Below, one piece after another: positions 9,558 to 20,486 of a stretch of 64,000 nucleotides of DNA; within the stretch, counting starts at the first letter, position 1; every line of letters starts with the position of its first letter. The DNA is from Vibrio rotiferianus CAIM 577 = LMG 21460 (lineage in GTDB: Bacteria; Pseudomonadota; Gammaproteobacteria; Enterobacterales; Vibrionaceae). The translations under genes and the position numbers were made by a program. The notes below the pieces were generated by a model. It ran no database searches, was not told where the DNA came from, and worked only from the letters and a program-made list of their open reading frames with translations. Location: NCBI RefSeq assembly GCF_002741985.1, contig NZ_APHW01000008.1, positions 50,264-114,263 on the forward strand, in the 5' to 3' direction.

Positions 9558-10514
9558 ATGCAGGAATTGCGATTCGTACTCATCGTTGTTGGTGGTTTAG
9601 CCATTGCAGCGTTGTTGTTCCATGGTTTGTGGACAAGTAAAAAAGAAGGTAAAGCCAAATTTGGGGATAAACCATTAGGTAAGCTCGATAATGATCTGGT
9701 TGACGAGCAGAGCTTAGCTGGTGGTGACTTTGCTCCTGCGCCTGAAGATGATTTTGAGATAATCCGTAAAGATCGAAAAGAGCCGGATTTTGGTAGCAAT
9801 GATCCTTTTGAGAAGAATATCGAATCGGATCCTTTGATTAACCACGATCCTCTTATTGATGGTGTGCCAGATACGGAGCCAGTAAAAAAGCCTTCAGCTA
9901 TTGTAGAGCAAGAGAGTGAGTTGCCAGCGTTTAGCGCCGTTGCCGATGAAGAAGTCGAAATCGAGGCGCCAGTTGTTCAACCTAAAGAGTCGCTAAAGGA
10001 ACCGCTTGAAAGTACCCTTGTAGAAGATACCGAAGAACAAGCGTTGCCAGAAGGGCTTGAGCCAAACGTAGTAGAAGAACCAAAGCCAGAGCCAGAAATG
10101 CAGGTGATCATATTAAATGTGCACTGTGCTGGAGAAGACCCGTTTGTGGGAACTAAGCTGTTTGATAGTCTTCAACAGAATGGTTTGATCTACGGTGAAA
10201 TGAACATTTTCCACCGTCATGTAGACTTATCTGGTAATGGCAAAGTGCTATTCAGCGTTGCAAACATGATGCACCCAGGCACGTTGGAGCACGGTGACCC
10301 AGCTGAGTTCACGACCAAAGGCATTTCATTCTTTATGACGTTACCTTGCTATGGTGAAGCGGATCAAAACTTCAACCTTATGCTGCGTATTGCACAACAA
10401 GTAGCGGATGATATGGGTGGTAACGTACTGGACGATCAACGTAACTTGATGACACCAGACCGATTGGCATCATATCGACGTCAAATAGTTGAGTTTAATG
10501 CTGCTAACGCATAA
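9558..10514 (+). CDS. zipA: Cell division protein ZipA
   Basis: Essential division protein of 318 residues. It is bound to the inner membrane and tethers the FtsZ ring. A single N-terminal transmembrane helix (about residues 4-23) is followed by a short basic segment, a long acidic and proline-rich linker (about 35-175), and the C-terminal FtsZ-binding domain (about 180-315, including [16 protein letters not shown] and [14 protein letters not shown]). The order zipA-ligA is conserved in gammaproteobacteria, here with a strong terminator between the two. The start follows a GAGAG ribosome site. Confidence 0.95.
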   Translation: MQELRFVLIVVGGLAIAALLFHGLWTSKKEGKAKFGDKPLGKLDNDLVDEQSLAGGDFAPAPEDDFEIIRKDRKEPDFGSNDPFEKNIESDPLINHDPLIDGVPDTEPVKKPSAIVEQESELPAFSAVADEEVEIEAPVVQPKESLKEPLESTLVEDTEEQALPEGLEPNVVEEPKPEPEMQVIILNVHCAGEDPFVGTKLFDSLQQNGLIYGEMNIFHRHVDLSGNGKVLFSVANMMHPGTLEHGDPAEFTTKGISFFMTLPCYGEADQNFNLMLRIAQQVADDMGGNVLDDQRNLMTPDRLASYRRQIVEFNAANA

Positions 10515-10535
10515 CCTTAACACCAAATAATGATA

Positions 10536-12615
<2,080 letters not shown>

Positions 12616-12647
12616 CCCACCTAAAAAAACAAAAAATTGCCTTCAAG

Positions 12648-12678
12648 AGCCCAAAGCTGTTCAAGTTTTGGGCTTTTT
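12648..12678 (+). terminator. Terminator of ligA
   Basis: AGCCCAAA at 12648-12655 pairs with TTTGGGCT at 12667-12674 and is followed by TTTTG. Confidence 0.75.
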
Positions 12679-12873
12679 GTTTGCGCGTAATAAGTCACAC
12701 ATTAGCACTAATTTACCTCGCTTTTTTTATTCAGTGATCAATGTCTCTCCTTTAAATATTGAATTAATATCCCCTACAGCCATGCGACGCACTTCAAACT
12801 AACTAATGAGTTATTTACTTAAGTTATTGTTATTCATGTATTTATTTTTGGTTCCAACTAGTAGTGACAAAAA

Positions 12874-12889
12874 TCAGATCTAGATCAAT
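12874..12889 (+). promoter_or_regulatory. Candidate CRP site upstream of the porin
   Basis: TCAGATCTAGATCAAT contains the perfect palindrome GATCTAGATC, the inner part of the strongest CRP consensus (TGTGATCTAGATCACA); the outer bases match less well. It lies about 45 bases before a possible transcription start, a distance used by CRP activators. Carbon-source control of a chitoporin gene would fit. Confidence 0.4.
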
Positions 12890-13128
12890 AACTTAGATGG
12901 AACTTTGGCGTGGCTCATATTTTTTTAGAAAAAAAATAAGTTCTATTTGGATGTTTTTAGCTGCGAAGTTAGTCTTAAAGTCATGGATACACGGTGTGTA
13001 TGCAGGAGCTAAAAAAAAACCAAATTAGAAATGATTAGGTTTAATCAGGAAATTGACTTCTTGCCTTCGGCGGCCAACTAAAGGTGAGGAAAACAAGTAC
13101 AGCTATATCCATTTTTAGGAGTTTTTCC

Positions 13129-14517
13129 ATGGACAAATTTTTTAAAGTATATCTGTCGATCACTGCAGCAATGATGGGCGCAATCGCTGCTGCTCCAGCA
13201 ATGGCTGAAGACCCTATGGGTCCTGAGTATGCTGATGCAGTTTCTGAGTTTTTCTCAGAATCAACAATTAGCGGTAACCTTAACTTTTGGATGCGTGCTC
13301 GTGACCGCGGTAACGTAGATGCTAACGGCAACGATACCAAGAAAACGACAAACCTAGACCATGGCTCTATTTTTGCTAATCTAGGCTTTAACTCTGGTTA
13401 CGTAGGTGGTGTTGCAGGTCTTGATGTTGTTATCTACAGCACTTTCGACATGTGGCAAAACGGTGGTGCTGACCACGAAATGAACTTCTGGGGTGTAAAT
13501 AACCCTTATGATAAGCAACCAAAAGACAGCGCATGTTCTAATGTTTGGACTGACTGTACTGATAACGGTGTATCGTTTGCTACTGCAGCAGCTAAGTTCA
13601 AATTTGGTGAGAATGTAACTGCTAAGTTAGGTTACTTCCAGCCTTCAGTTCCTAGTTCTCTTGGTGTGAACTGGTCTTTCGCTCCAGGTTCGTACTTAGG
13701 TGGTGAGATTGGTGGCTCGGTTGCTGGTTTAGATCTTGGTTTGGTTGTTGCAACTGAATACAAAGCCCCATGGTTCAAAGAAACTTATGAGTTCCAAACA
13801 ACCAAAGGTGAAGATGCAGGCACATTGTACTCAATTGGTGGTCGTTACACTCTAGATAATGGTATTTCTCTTGATGCTGCATACGGTGGTCTATCTGATG
13901 GTGACCGTTGGAATGCTCATTTCAAAGTGAAAGGTACTACTGAAGGTGGTCTATACTGGTCTCCACAACTATACATCGTTGATGACAGTGAACAATATGA
14001 TAGCACTGCATTCCAACTAGCTCTTTTAACTAGCTTCTCTTCAGGTCAGTACTCTTACCGTGCAGAAGCAACATACACGGGTGCAGATTCCGGCGACTCA
14101 GCAGTTGTGGGCAACATGTCTTACCGTTTAACAAGCCAATACGGTGGTTCTAATGGTGCTTACGAAATCTGGTGGAACAACCGTTCTGACTTTAACCATG
14201 ATGAAGAGCTAGCGGTATTCGCATCTGTATCTCGCGACTTCTCTGACATTGGTGGCAAAGGTTTCAGCGCTGGTATTAGCGGTGCATATGGCTTCGGTTC
14301 ATCTGTTCAAGGTTACGATGACCTAACAGAATACGCATACAGTGCTTTCGCTAACTACGCTATCCAAGCTGGTGCTCTTAAAGATGCACACATCAGCTTC
14401 TACTACACTAACTACTTCAATGACACTAATGCTCCAAACTGGACTGGTTACACAAACTTGTTCCAAGACGAGGAAGATTTCAAGTTAGTGTTGGCAATCC
14501 CATTCTCTGTGAAATAA
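13129..14517 (+). CDS. chiP: Chitoporin-like outer-membrane porin
   Basis: Outer-membrane porin of 462 residues, probably the sugar-specific channel for chitin oligosaccharides. Residues 1-26 are a signal peptide ending APAMA before EDP. The rest is rich in aromatic and glycine beta-strand segments and ends ...VLAIPFSVK with a near-terminal aromatic strand. The start at 13129 is preceded by TAGGAG; an upstream in-frame codon at 13084 would spoil the signal peptide. In V. cholerae the gene next to ligA (VC0972) is the porin induced by chitin oligosaccharides, and this protein sits in the same place. The symbol rests on that synteny and porin features. A general OprD-like or maltoporin-like channel is the alternative. 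Confidence 0.65.
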   Translation: MDKFFKVYLSITAAMMGAIAAAPAMAEDPMGPEYADAVSEFFSESTISGNLNFWMRARDRGNVDANGNDTKKTTNLDHGSIFANLGFNSGYVGGVAGLDVVIYSTFDMWQNGGADHEMNFWGVNNPYDKQPKDSACSNVWTDCTDNGVSFATAAAKFKFGENVTAKLGYFQPSVPSSLGVNWSFAPGSYLGGEIGGSVAGLDLGLVVATEYKAPWFKETYEFQTTKGEDAGTLYSIGGRYTLDNGISLDAAYGGLSDGDRWNAHFKVKGTTEGGLYWSPQLYIVDDSEQYDSTAFQLALLTSFSSGQYSYRAEATYTGADSGDSAVVGNMSYRLTSQYGGSNGAYEIWWNNRSDFNHDEELAVFASVSRDFSDIGGKGFSAGISGAYGFGSSVQGYDDLTEYAYSAFANYAIQAGALKDAHISFYYTNYFNDTNAPNWTGYTNLFQDEEDFKLVLAIPFSVK

Positions 14518-14546
14518 GAGAACTTGTTTAGTTAACTACTGTCTAT

Positions 14547-14575
14547 AAAGCTGAGCACTTGCTCAGCTTTTTTTA
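14547..14575 (+). terminator. Terminator of the porin gene
   Basis: A perfect 10-bp stem AAAGCTGAGC/GCTCAGCTTT with an ACTT loop is followed by TTTTATT. Confidence 0.88.
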
Positions 14576-14592
14576 TTTCTTTGGGGTGGGTT

Positions 14593-14961
14593 ATGAATAG
14601 AAAAATATTGATTATTCCAGCTTTATTAATTGGTTTACAAGCTTGTTCGTCAAGTCCGAAAACAGCATCAGAATACTGGATGGGACAAGGTGAGAGGTTC
14701 GGTTCAAATGGTTATAGTTATCAAAATGACACTATTGAAATGTTGAAGCTGAAAGTCCCATTTGATGAAGAAGCTTATAAGAGTGGTTATGAGCTAGGGA
14801 AAAAGGAATATTGCGATCCATTTAAGGCCTTTGAAAAGGGAATCCAAGGACTAAAATATACTGACCAATGCAGAGGGCAGCCACAAGAAGTGATGATCAA
14901 AGCAGAATGGCAAAGGGGATGGGATGCATTTATTGGTGCGGATTTCTACAGATTTCGTTGA
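14593..14961 (+). CDS. Small lipoprotein, DUF2799-like
   Basis: Lipoprotein of 122 residues. The signal MNRKILIIPALLIGLQAC ends in a lipobox, with the acylated cysteine at residue 18. The mature part has GYELGKKEYC and, 20-odd residues later, DQCRG, a spacing that resembles the DUF2799 family (a G-rich repeat with two cysteines). The ATG at 14593, preceded by GGGGTGGG, is preferred to a TTG in the same frame at 14581. It is flanked by terminators on both sides, so it is a single-gene unit. The function is unknown; it is probably an envelope protein. Confidence 0.75.
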   Translation: MNRKILIIPALLIGLQACSSSPKTASEYWMGQGERFGSNGYSYQNDTIEMLKLKVPFDEEAYKSGYELGKKEYCDPFKAFEKGIQGLKYTDQCRGQPQEVMIKAEWQRGWDAFIGADFYRFR

Positions 14962-14973
14962 TGAATAACATTC

Positions 14974-15006
14974 AAAAGGGCCACTAGCTTTGCTGGTGGC
15001 CTTTTT
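14974..15006 (+). terminator. Terminator after the small lipoprotein
   Basis: GGCCACTAGC at 14979-14988 pairs with GCTGGTGGCC (one G-T pair) around TTT, with AAAA before it and TTTTT after it. Confidence 0.8.
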
Positions 15007-15058
15007 GTGGTGGTTGTTTCGTTCTGAAATGTGTTTATACATGGAGGACTAGTTATGA

Positions 15059-15235
15059 CTACTTATGCTCACCACCATACATTTTGCATAATTCTCTCGG
15101 AAGGTGTTTGACTGTCCCATCACTAAACGTACAATCGACACCAGCTCCAAATGCATGCCCTGCGCTATTTTGAGCTGAAACGCTGGTTACTGAGAATAAT
15201 AGTCCCACAGCAAAAACTAGGCTTAAGATTTTCAT
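15059..15235 (-). CDS. Small secreted protein of unknown function
   Basis: An open frame of 58 codons on the minus strand. The first 21 residues (MKILSLVFAVGLLFSVTSVSA) form a good Sec signal peptide. The mature ~37 residues contain two cysteines, at positions 35 (VDCTFSDG) and 50 (RELCKMYGG), which could form one disulfide in the periplasm. AGGATGT lies just before the ATG at 15235. I recognise no family. An AT-rich region with a 9-bp palindrome at 15398-15418 lies upstream and may hold its promoter. It is in an accessory-looking pocket between the lipoprotein and nfeD. Confidence 0.6.
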   Translation of the reverse strand: MKILSLVFAVGLLFSVTSVSAQNSAGHAFGAGVDCTFSDGTVKHLPRELCKMYGGEHK

Positions 15236-15562
15236 AGTACATCCTCTTACTTACCAAAAATATAAGCATCAAAGTGAAATGCTCATGCGTTAAGTATGTA
15301 TAGAGACCAAGAAAGATCAAAAATTAATTCAACAGTGTTTTATTTTTTAAAATAAATTTAGATGACGAAAAAGGAAATATATTTTTCTATGTATCTGAAT
15401 TATTCGACTCGAATAATTGAATGGTAAATAGAACTGATAGAATACTAATAATATTTCTATTACTTAATTTCTATGGATAATTTAAATAAGTCGATGAAAT
15501 AAAAGAGGTAGTTGGAATAAATATGAAATAGGGTGCTTTACACCCTATTATTTTGACACAAA
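15236..15562. other. AT-rich intergenic region
   Basis: About 330 bases of low-GC sequence with no open frame of note. It contains the inverted repeat AATTATTCG-ACT-CGAATAATT at 15398-15418, which could be an operator, and the nfeD terminator at its right end. Confidence 0.4.
15527..15549 (-). terminator. Terminator of the qmcA-nfeD operon
   Basis: AATAGGGTG pairs with CACCCTATT across a 5-base loop; on the minus strand it is followed by TCATATTT. It lies 14 bases after the nfeD stop. Confidence 0.65.
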
Positions 15563-16024
15563 TCAGCGAGAAACAGGCTTAATCTTAAGAATAATACCTT
15601 CTACAGCCACAATCTCGACTCGAGTTCCTGCTGGTAAATCGTGCTCAGATTTTGCTGACCAAGTTGAATCCGCTATTCTTAAGCGATTCATCCCTACCTT
15701 GAAGTCTTCTTCTAAAGTGACAATGTTGCCGATTAATTGTTTGTGTTTTTGGTTGAGATCTCGGGACTCATCACCTTTGCGATCTTTTGACCATTGTTTT
15801 CTCCACCATAGCCATGTTGTTACTAAGCTAAAAGTAGCAAATGCAAGCCATTGCATCTGCCAACTGATGGGTAAGAAGGACATAATGGTGCCCACGATCA
15901 GCGCTGAGATGCCTAGCCAAAGAAAATAGCCAGCGGTTCCTAGTAATTCAACGGCAAGCAACGCGAGGCCAAATGCAATCCAATGCCAGAATGTAACACC
16001 TTCTAATAGGCTAAATAGATCCAT
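15563..16024 (-). CDS. NfeD family membrane protein
   Basis: Membrane protein of 153 residues of the NfeD1b type. Three or four hydrophobic helices occupy the first ~75 residues (including WHWIAFGLALLAVELLG). A soluble OB-fold domain follows (about 95-150) with the GNIVTLEEDFKVGMNRLRI and GTRVEIVAVEG segments. NfeD proteins are encoded beside SPFH/stomatin proteins and are thought to help organise membrane microdomains. Here the gene starts 9 bases after qmcA ends, clearly in one operon with it. Confidence 0.9.
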   Translation of the reverse strand: MDLFSLLEGVTFWHWIAFGLALLAVELLGTAGYFLWLGISALIVGTIMSFLPISWQMQWLAFATFSLVTTWLWWRKQWSKDRKGDESRDLNQKHKQLIGNIVTLEEDFKVGMNRLRIADSTWSAKSEHDLPAGTRVEIVAVEGIILKIKPVSR

Positions 16025-16033
16025 ACGCAGGCC

Positions 16034-16948
16034 TTAGTCTTTACTTTGTTTGAACATTTCTGCGATACCAGCTACTGAGCCCATGAGGCCTGTTGCTTCG
16101 AGTGGCAGCATGACGATCTTACCATTTTCTGCTTGGCCGATGCTCTTTAACGCTTCGGTGTAGCCTTGGGCAATGAAGTAATTTACAGCTTGCACATCAC
16201 CTTTTGCGATGGCTTCCGATACCATATAGGTGGCTTTCGCTTCTGCTTGAGCTGCCCGTTCGCGAGCTTCAGCATGTAAAATTGCGGACTGTTTTTCACC
16301 TTCTGCTTTTAGGATTTCTGATTGCTTCTGGCCTTCTGCTCGTAAAATTTCTGCTTGTCGAACACCTTCTGCTTCGAGAATTTCCGCACGTTTATTACGT
16401 TCAGCCTTCATTTGGGCATTCATCGCAGCGGTTAGATCGGCTGGTGGTTGAACGTCTTTGATTTCAATACGAGTAACTTTTACGCCCCAAGGGTTGGTTG
16501 CTTGGTCGACAATAGAGAGGAGCTTGGTATTGATCATGTCGCGTTGGCTGAGCATCTCGTCCAGTTCCATTGAGCCAAGCACGGTACGAATGTTAGTGAG
16601 GGTTAGGTTGCGAATGGCATGTTCTAGATCGTTAACCTCATAAGCGGCTTTCGCAGCATCGATGACTTGAACAAAACCTACCGCGTCGATGACTACATTG
16701 GCGTTATCTTTGGAAATAACTTCTTGAGCAGGAATGTCGAGAACGCGCTCCATCATATTGACCTTTTGTCCGACACGGTCGACGAAAGGAATGATTAGGT
16801 TGAGACCTGGCTTTAAAGTGTGGGTGTAACGCCCAAAGCGTTCAACTGTCCAGTTATTGCCTTGTGGAACGGTTTTAATTGCAGAGGCAAGGATGACGAC
16901 GGCTAAAGCAACGAAAATACCGATAGTTATCAATGAGTCAATTGGCAT
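16034..16948 (-). CDS. qmcA: SPFH/stomatin-family membrane protein QmcA
   Basis: Protein of 304 residues with one N-terminal membrane helix (about 5-25), an SPFH/PHB domain (about 25-185, beginning [22 protein letters not shown]) and a C-terminal Ala/Glu-rich coiled coil with repeated [13 protein letters not shown] units (about 195-245). Such proteins oligomerise in the inner membrane and modulate FtsH and other proteases. AAGGGAA precedes the ATG. It forms an operon with nfeD. In V. cholerae its upstream neighbour is the thioredoxin-like ybbN gene; here the bcs locus separates them. Confidence 0.92.
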   Translation of the reverse strand: MPIDSLITIGIFVALAVVILASAIKTVPQGNNWTVERFGRYTHTLKPGLNLIIPFVDRVGQKVNMMERVLDIPAQEVISKDNANVVIDAVGFVQVIDAAKAAYEVNDLEHAIRNLTLTNIRTVLGSMELDEMLSQRDMINTKLLSIVDQATNPWGVKVTRIEIKDVQPPADLTAAMNAQMKAERNKRAEILEAEGVRQAEILRAEGQKQSEILKAEGEKQSAILHAEARERAAQAEAKATYMVSEAIAKGDVQAVNYFIAQGYTEALKSIGQAENGKIVMLPLEATGLMGSVAGIAEMFKQSKD

Positions 16949-17040
16949 GTGCTATTCCCTTAAATGCATAATAATTAATCCATTCTTACGCATTTGGCTT
17001 TATTAAACAATCGTAGAAATGAGAGGTTTGATAAATTCCG

Positions 17041-17072
17041 AATAAAATAAAGGCTGATCATTCCCAGCCTTT
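17041..17072 (-). terminator. Terminator of bcsEFG
   Basis: Read on the minus strand, AAAGGCTG pairs with CAGCCTTT (8 bp) and is followed by ATTTTATT. It lies about 40 bases after the bcsG stop. Confidence 0.7.
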
Positions 17073-17110
17073 AGTCACATTAATTTCATATCATCACTAG
17101 AATTTAGCTG

Positions 17111-18730
17111 CTAGTTTGGATATTCAATCCAACTTGAGCCGTCCAGCGAGACATAGTACTTACCATTGACTTCGATAACGGTTGAACCTGAGTTCTGCGC
17201 AACCACTTGCGTTTCCGGTAAGTTCTCGGCTAGGTCGCTCGGATTGAAGGACTTTTTCTCGTAAATGTTTTGCTCGAGAATATTTGACACCAGTTGTGAT
17301 AGCGCTAAATAACTTGAAGGTGCTTTCACGTGTTCAGTTTCCCCTTGACGCTGAATCCCTTCTCCAAAGACTTTGATGCCTACTGGCGTATGCACTATGG
17401 TCGGAGCCGGGATCTCTCGCATGCCAGAGATTTGCATTCTATCGCCACGCATACCCGCACCATGCTCTGGCACTAACGCGACCAGGATGTTGCGTTCAGA
17501 GGCTTCCAGCTCTTTAAAGAAGGCGTAAAGATCATCAAGTAGATTCTTAAGTCGTTTCTTGTAACTCACCATTGAGGTTGTTGAGTTGGCATTGATGATT
17601 CGGTTTCCGTCATGCAATGAAATAGAGTTGTATAAGGCAACCACTTTTTCATCATCGCTTTTTATCCTTTGTTGCCACCAGTTATCAAGCACTTGCTTAT
17701 CGCGGAAGATAGAGGAGCCATCAAATGATTTTTGGTAAGGCGTGAATCCTGCTTGTGACATGAGGTCGGTTTTTAGATCGCCATCTTTTTTAATTAACTC
17801 CAAGAAACTATCGAATACGCCGTTGTGGTTCATCAGTAAGTTTTCTTGAAAGCCAAGGGCCTTTAAGTCGTCGAATAGATAACATTGCTTAGGTGCGGGC
17901 TCAAATAGCTGGCTGTGCTCCTGCTGGCCACAGCTTGCTCTTAACAGCCGAATAACAGCAGGGCCACTGTAGGAGGTTGCGGCACTGAAGTTGTCGAACA
18001 TGATGTCGAATTCTTTGAACAGCGGATGATCGGCCAAGCCAGCAATTTCAATATCATCCCAAGCGACGGAACAGATACTCAAGAACAGCAAGTCAAATGG
18101 CGCGTCTTGAGTGTTATCTGGGTTAAATGACACGCGTCGCGACGCTTCTTTAGCAAAGAAATCTGCTTTCATGCCGTTGAGCGTGTCGTCGTTGATTTCT
18201 GCCATTTGCGGTTTTGTTGTTTCTGCTACGTCAGTCGTGGCTGGTGGTGCAGGTTGAGCTGCTTCAACCGTTACAGGACTCTCGGCATCTTTGGGAACGC
18301 TGACGTAAAGCATCGCGATAACAACAAACACCGAAATGCGCAAAAACTTACTCAGGATGTAATAAGCAGCACACAACGCAAACAGCCCTAGCAGCGCTTG
18401 AGCAGTGATGAAGCGGCCCAGGAGTTCAACAAGATAGCTAAACTCAAATTGCATTAGCTGGCCAGCTTGTGCCCAAAGTCGATCGAGTGGTGGAAGAAAT
18501 GAATCGTAATGAAGCAACCATGCTGCAATAAGAATCGCAGCCACATGACGGAGGGTATTTAACGCTTTTACTGGCACTGGGAGCAAAATAAACAGCAGTA
18601 GTGCGAAGTTTTCTAGCGGGTGGAAGTCTATAACCCCTTGTAGATAAAGGGCGACCTTGGCAATAAAATAAATGTTCCACCATCCCAATCCAATCGTGAA
18701 CTGGGCAGTTTGTTTAGGACGTGAAGTCAT
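17111..18730 (-). CDS. bcsG: Cellulose phosphoethanolamine transferase BcsG
   Basis: Inner-membrane enzyme of 539 residues that transfers phosphoethanolamine from phosphatidylethanolamine to nascent cellulose in the periplasm. Four or five N-terminal helices (to about residue 145) are followed by a Pro/Ala linker and an alkaline-phosphatase-like zinc domain. Key residues are in place relative to E. coli BcsG: Ser255 in TSYSGPAVIRLL (nucleophile, E. coli Ser278), Cys220 and Cys267 (disulfide pair), His373 in SLHDGNR, and Glu422-His423 in VPEHGAGMRGD. The ATG at 18730 overlaps the bcsF stop as TGATG; a GTG directly before it could also serve. It is the last gene of bcsEFG. Confidence 0.95.
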   Translation of the reverse strand: MTSRPKQTAQFTIGLGWWNIYFIAKVALYLQGVIDFHPLENFALLLFILLPVPVKALNTLRHVAAILIAAWLLHYDSFLPPLDRLWAQAGQLMQFEFSYLVELLGRFITAQALLGLFALCAAYYILSKFLRISVFVVIAMLYVSVPKDAESPVTVEAAQPAPPATTDVAETTKPQMAEINDDTLNGMKADFFAKEASRRVSFNPDNTQDAPFDLLFLSICSVAWDDIEIAGLADHPLFKEFDIMFDNFSAATSYSGPAVIRLLRASCGQQEHSQLFEPAPKQCYLFDDLKALGFQENLLMNHNGVFDSFLELIKKDGDLKTDLMSQAGFTPYQKSFDGSSIFRDKQVLDNWWQQRIKSDDEKVVALYNSISLHDGNRIINANSTTSMVSYKKRLKNLLDDLYAFFKELEASERNILVALVPEHGAGMRGDRMQISGMREIPAPTIVHTPVGIKVFGEGIQRQGETEHVKAPSSYLALSQLVSNILEQNIYEKKSFNPSDLAENLPETQVVAQNSGSTVIEVNGKYYVSLDGSSWIEYPN

Positions 18731-18906
18731 CACTTAAGCTTCTTGTTTTTGTTGATGGACAGATCTTGTTCAAAATAGCGCGAGCGTTTTAGGTTTCGCT
18801 GGTAGAAGTCATATACCGCACCGACAATATCCCGTAAGAAGTAGCCCAGAATCAGGCCTACACTAAGGCTAATGCCAACAGTGAGAAAAAAATCGTTTAT
18901 GTTCAT
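18730..18906 (-). CDS. bcsF: Cellulose biosynthesis protein BcsF
   Basis: Short membrane protein of 58 residues. One hydrophobic helix (about residues 6-27, SLSVGLILGYFL) is followed by a basic cytoplasmic tail. E. coli BcsF has the same size and layout and recruits BcsE to BcsG at the membrane. Its ATG overlaps the bcsE stop (ATGA) and its TGA overlaps the bcsG start, so the three genes are translationally coupled. The call rests on position, size and topology; such a short sequence gives little similarity to judge. Confidence 0.85.
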   Translation of the reverse strand: MNINDFFLTVGISLSVGLILGYFLRDIVGAVYDFYQRNLKRSRYFEQDLSINKNKKLK

Positions 18907-20486
18907 GCTTGCCCTTTCAGGTTAATGGGTTTCCTCACGGCAAATAAAGCGGGTACGTTATTTAAAGATTGTTTTGACGCTGAAAAAATCTGCTTCTCTG
19001 TGGTTAGGTTAGAGATCTCCTCAGAGATAACGACCTCATCTTCCATGATGTATTTTACTTCACTTTCAATATCATACTGGGTTTCAAAACTACGAGTTGA
19101 GTGAAACAAGTCTCGAGTTGGGAACTCAAATATATTGTTGAGCGCGACTTCAATATCGTTGTGACGAATGGCACTAAATAAAACGTAAAGCGCTTTATTG
19201 CAGGCTGTCACTACGTCACCATCTCTGCGGATATGACACAATCTGAGGCACTCTTCAGCGCTCATGCCTGGTAATAAGTTGAGTTTTATGAGGGCGAAGT
19301 TCACATTAGATCGAGTAGAGCTAGCGATAACGTCTGTACAATATTGAACAAAGTCTCGATTATTTAGGTAGCCTTTACTGCCAAACTTAACGTCGTATTT
19401 GAGTAGAGCGTCCAAATTTTGTGGCAGTGAGCGCGTTAGCATCTGGCCCTGTATGGCTTCCACTTGAGTCATAAAACGCATTTGTGGGACTTGAACTGGC
19501 GAGATTAAGTTCACCCCAGCACGAAGAAGAAACTTCTCGTCGGCGTACCTCAGACATTGCTGTGTTTCACGGATGATGATTTTTAATTGACGACCCGCCT
19601 TCATTCTCAGACGGTAACAATCCAATGCCAACTGTTGTACTTCGTCTTGGCTCGCGCAGCTAAATATGAGCGTTGATGCCCTAGGGCTATCTAGCATGCT
19701 TATCAGGCTCTGATTGTCTTCTGCAATGTGCATTTCTTTTGGTACGTTAGTGCTCTCGCCAATAGCCTCTCTGGAAATATAAATCCGTTCACTGTCTGCT
19801 TTGTCTTCGGTGACTTCCGATGCTTGTACTTTTTCATACGGTATCGCTATTAACTTATCGGCTTTATCATGAGTAAGGATGTACTCTTCTTCTGACTTCA
19901 CGCCATGTTTATTTGACCAAAAATCAACGAGGTAACCGTAACGAGAGTCATCTAAAGCCGTCATGGTGGCTAAACCGGAGATAAAGTGATTATTGGTCAA
20001 TAACTTTGGTTTTAGTATTGAGGTCGCAAGGTGCCCATAAATATACACATTGACCACAGACTTTTTCTTACAAGATAAATCGCTTAGTTGCTGCAGGAAT
20101 AATCTCACATCACGGTCTTCGCATTGAACTAAAATTGAGTCCGGAATAATTAAATTAAAATGTGAGTTTTTGGCTATATTTATTCTGTGAATGTCTTTGG
20201 CTAGAAATACCGGATTTGGCTTCTTTGTTGAAGCCTTATTACTAATAAAGAAAATCTTATCCAAATGTTCGGCAGATAAGTTCTTGAATTTAAGTAATGT
20301 GCTGTCATTGAGACCGGAAAGAAAAGAAGCTTTATCAGAAAAGGATGTAAGGGAGTTGTTGCCAGTATTGCATGTTGTATTTGCTAGGTAATCGATTGCT
20401 ATACGTTTGTGGGAAAATAAATTGACGTAGACAGACTTAATCTCACGCTCATTCGTAATCGCGGATAAACCGTGTATTGATGACAT
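18903..20486 (-). CDS. bcsE: Cellulose biosynthesis regulator BcsE (c-di-GMP binding)
   Basis: Cytoplasmic protein of 527 residues that binds cyclic di-GMP and is needed for full cellulose output. The C-terminal GIL domain carries the ligand motif RxxD as RDGD at residues 421-424, in the context LRLCHIRRDGDVVTACN, equivalent to the E. coli RxGD site. The N-terminal ~200 residues are the poorly conserved REC-like/ATPase-like region. It is the first gene of the minus-strand bcsEFG unit and is divergent from bcsR-like/bcsQ across about 460 bases. BcsE marks E. coli-type (class II) bcs loci. Confidence 0.92.
   Translation of the reverse strand: MSSIHGLSAITNEREIKSVYVNLFSHKRIAIDYLANTTCNTGNNSLTSFSDKASFLSGLNDSTLLKFKNLSAEHLDKIFFISNKASTKKPNPVFLAKDIHRINIAKNSHFNLIIPDSILVQCEDRDVRLFLQQLSDLSCKKKSVVNVYIYGHLATSILKPKLLTNNHFISGLATMTALDDSRYGYLVDFWSNKHGVKSEEEYILTHDKADKLIAIPYEKVQASEVTEDKADSERIYISREAIGESTNVPKEMHIAEDNQSLISMLDSPRASTLIFSCASQDEVQQLALDCYRLRMKAGRQLKIIIRETQQCLRYADEKFLLRAGVNLISPVQVPQMRFMTQVEAIQGQMLTRSLPQNLDALLKYDVKFGSKGYLNNRDFVQYCTDVIASSTRSNVNFALIKLNLLPGMSAEECLRLCHIRRDGDVVTACNKALYVLFSAIRHNDIEVALNNIFEFPTRDLFHSTRSFETQYDIESEVKYIMEDEVVISEEISNLTTEKQIFSASKQSLNNVPALFAVRKPINLKGQA

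Larger units (their letters stand above)
12616..13128 (+). other. ligA-porin intergenic region with a long leader
   Basis: About 510 bases. After the ligA terminator the DNA is AT-rich and holds a palindromic CRP-like site at 12874-12889 and a possible -10 (CATATT near 12916). A leader of up to ~200 nt would follow before the porin start. Inside it is a 16-codon frame starting at 13031 (MIRFNQEIDFLPSAAN) that ends about 50 bases before the porin. It has no obvious ribosome site and may be fortuitous. Confidence 0.4.

Noticed and set aside
14581..14592. TTG start for the DUF2799-like lipoprotein
   Set aside because: The ATG at 14593 has the ribosome site at the right distance and gives a standard lipoprotein signal.
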